Assembly (NCBI GenBank): GCA_020026215.1
Contig: JAHHQT010000091.1
Span: 1-7,226, forward strand
Origin: Muribaculaceae bacterium
GTDB taxonomy: Bacteria > Bacteroidota > Bacteroidia > Bacteroidales > Muribaculaceae
DNA length: 7,226 nucleotides
Direction: 5' to 3'
The position numbers were made by a program, and so were the translations under genes. Below the pieces are notes generated by a model, which was not told the DNA's origin, ran no database searches, and saw nothing but the letters and a program-made list of their open reading frames with translations. Below are positions 6,888-7,226 of the stretch, one piece after another. Positions within the stretch are counted from its first letter, which is position 1, and the number at the start of each line of letters is the position of its first letter.

Positions 6888-7226
6888 AACAGCTTCATAA
6901 GCCAGTTTCTTGTGGAAACGGTCAATAACTCGTTTGGCGGTAGGAAAGCAACTACGAACAATCTGCTCCATATTGGGAGTCATATCCAATTTGATGTCAC
7001 GCACTTGATAACGACGACGGGACAGTCTGAATAACACAGAGCTTACCATATAGATATCCATACCTCTTATTATGGCGACAATACTGCCTTTGCCACCATG
7101 GGAAGCCTTGTTGCTGAGTATGGAGAGTTCACCGCGCGAAAGGGCAACTTTATCAATACAGACGTAAGCACCGATATTCTTTTCAAAAAGCAGCTAATCC
7201 TGTGCATGGGTAAACTGATCCCAGTG
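6888..7226 (-). pseudogene. Truncated, decayed transposase (ISL3/ISAon1-like DDE), partial at window edge
   Basis: Reading from the window edge on the minus strand gives HWDQFTHAQD, an in-frame TAG at 7196-7194 where relatives have a tryptophan codon (TGG), then LLFEKNIGAYVCID. Next come ALSRGEL, GGKGSIVAIIRG, QVRDIKLDMTPNMEQIVRS, CFPTAKRVIDRFH and KLAYEAV. These match the catalytic core of ISL3-superfamily transposases: the first Asp is in CID (7154-7152) and the second in LDM. The Glu usually following the first Asp is Lys here, and two residues seem lost after DRFH. Similarity stops at about 6888, so the C-terminal part with the third acidic residue is missing. The start lies outside the window. 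Downstream of about 6888 the frame runs open antisense to the tracrRNA, which has no meaning. The element is inactive; I see no terminal inverted repeat or target duplication. Confidence 0.85.

Noticed and set aside
6777..7061. 94-codon minus-strand open frame
   Set aside because: Its first part is the inner piece of the broken transposase; its last part is simply the antisense of the tracrRNA. It is not a separate gene.

Overview
The window is almost entirely a type II-C CRISPR-Cas operon read on the minus strand, from a gut Bacteroidales-type bacterium (Bacteroides or Parabacteroides-like). That assignment rests on three things: the Cas9, Cas1 and Cas2 sequences resemble those I know from Bacteroides; promoters match the Bacteroidetes TAnnTTTG -7 box; and the flanking transposase remnant resembles the ISL3/ISAon1-type elements common in that group. 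It is recognition from memory, not a database result.

Layout from right to left, in the direction of cas transcription. Positions 6888-7226 hold a decayed, truncated transposase on the minus strand that runs off the window edge. Positions 6790-6868 (plus strand) encode a tracrRNA, with an anti-repeat, a nexus hairpin and a strong intrinsic terminator. The short divergent region 6700-6789 carries promoters for the tracrRNA (plus) and cas9 (minus). cas9 (6699-2389) is intact, 1436 aa, with all RuvC and HNH catalytic residues. Fifteen bases after cas9 begins a RhuM-family gene (2373-1347). It is a pseudogene with two in-frame stops and one homopolymer frameshift, and its original stop overlaps the cas1 start by 8 bases. 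cas1 (1354-422) and cas2 (418-86) follow with a 3-base gap. A perfect 32-base palindrome (52-83), probably a bidirectional terminator, lies 2 bases after the cas2 stop. No CRISPR array lies inside the window; if present it probably lies beyond position 1.

Functionally, cas9 plus tracrRNA form the interference and crRNA-maturation module, and Cas1-Cas2 the adaptation module. The unusual element is the RhuM gene built into the operon between the effector and the adaptation genes, with junctions as tight as those of native operon members. I judge this the most noteworthy feature: an accessory gene that was once an integrated part of a type II-C operon and is now decaying while the cas genes around it stay open. 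Second-level points are a repeat-start-like GTTGTGAT in the cas9 leader, a self-pairing nexus in the tracrRNA, and a duplicated motif in the Cas9 C-terminal region.
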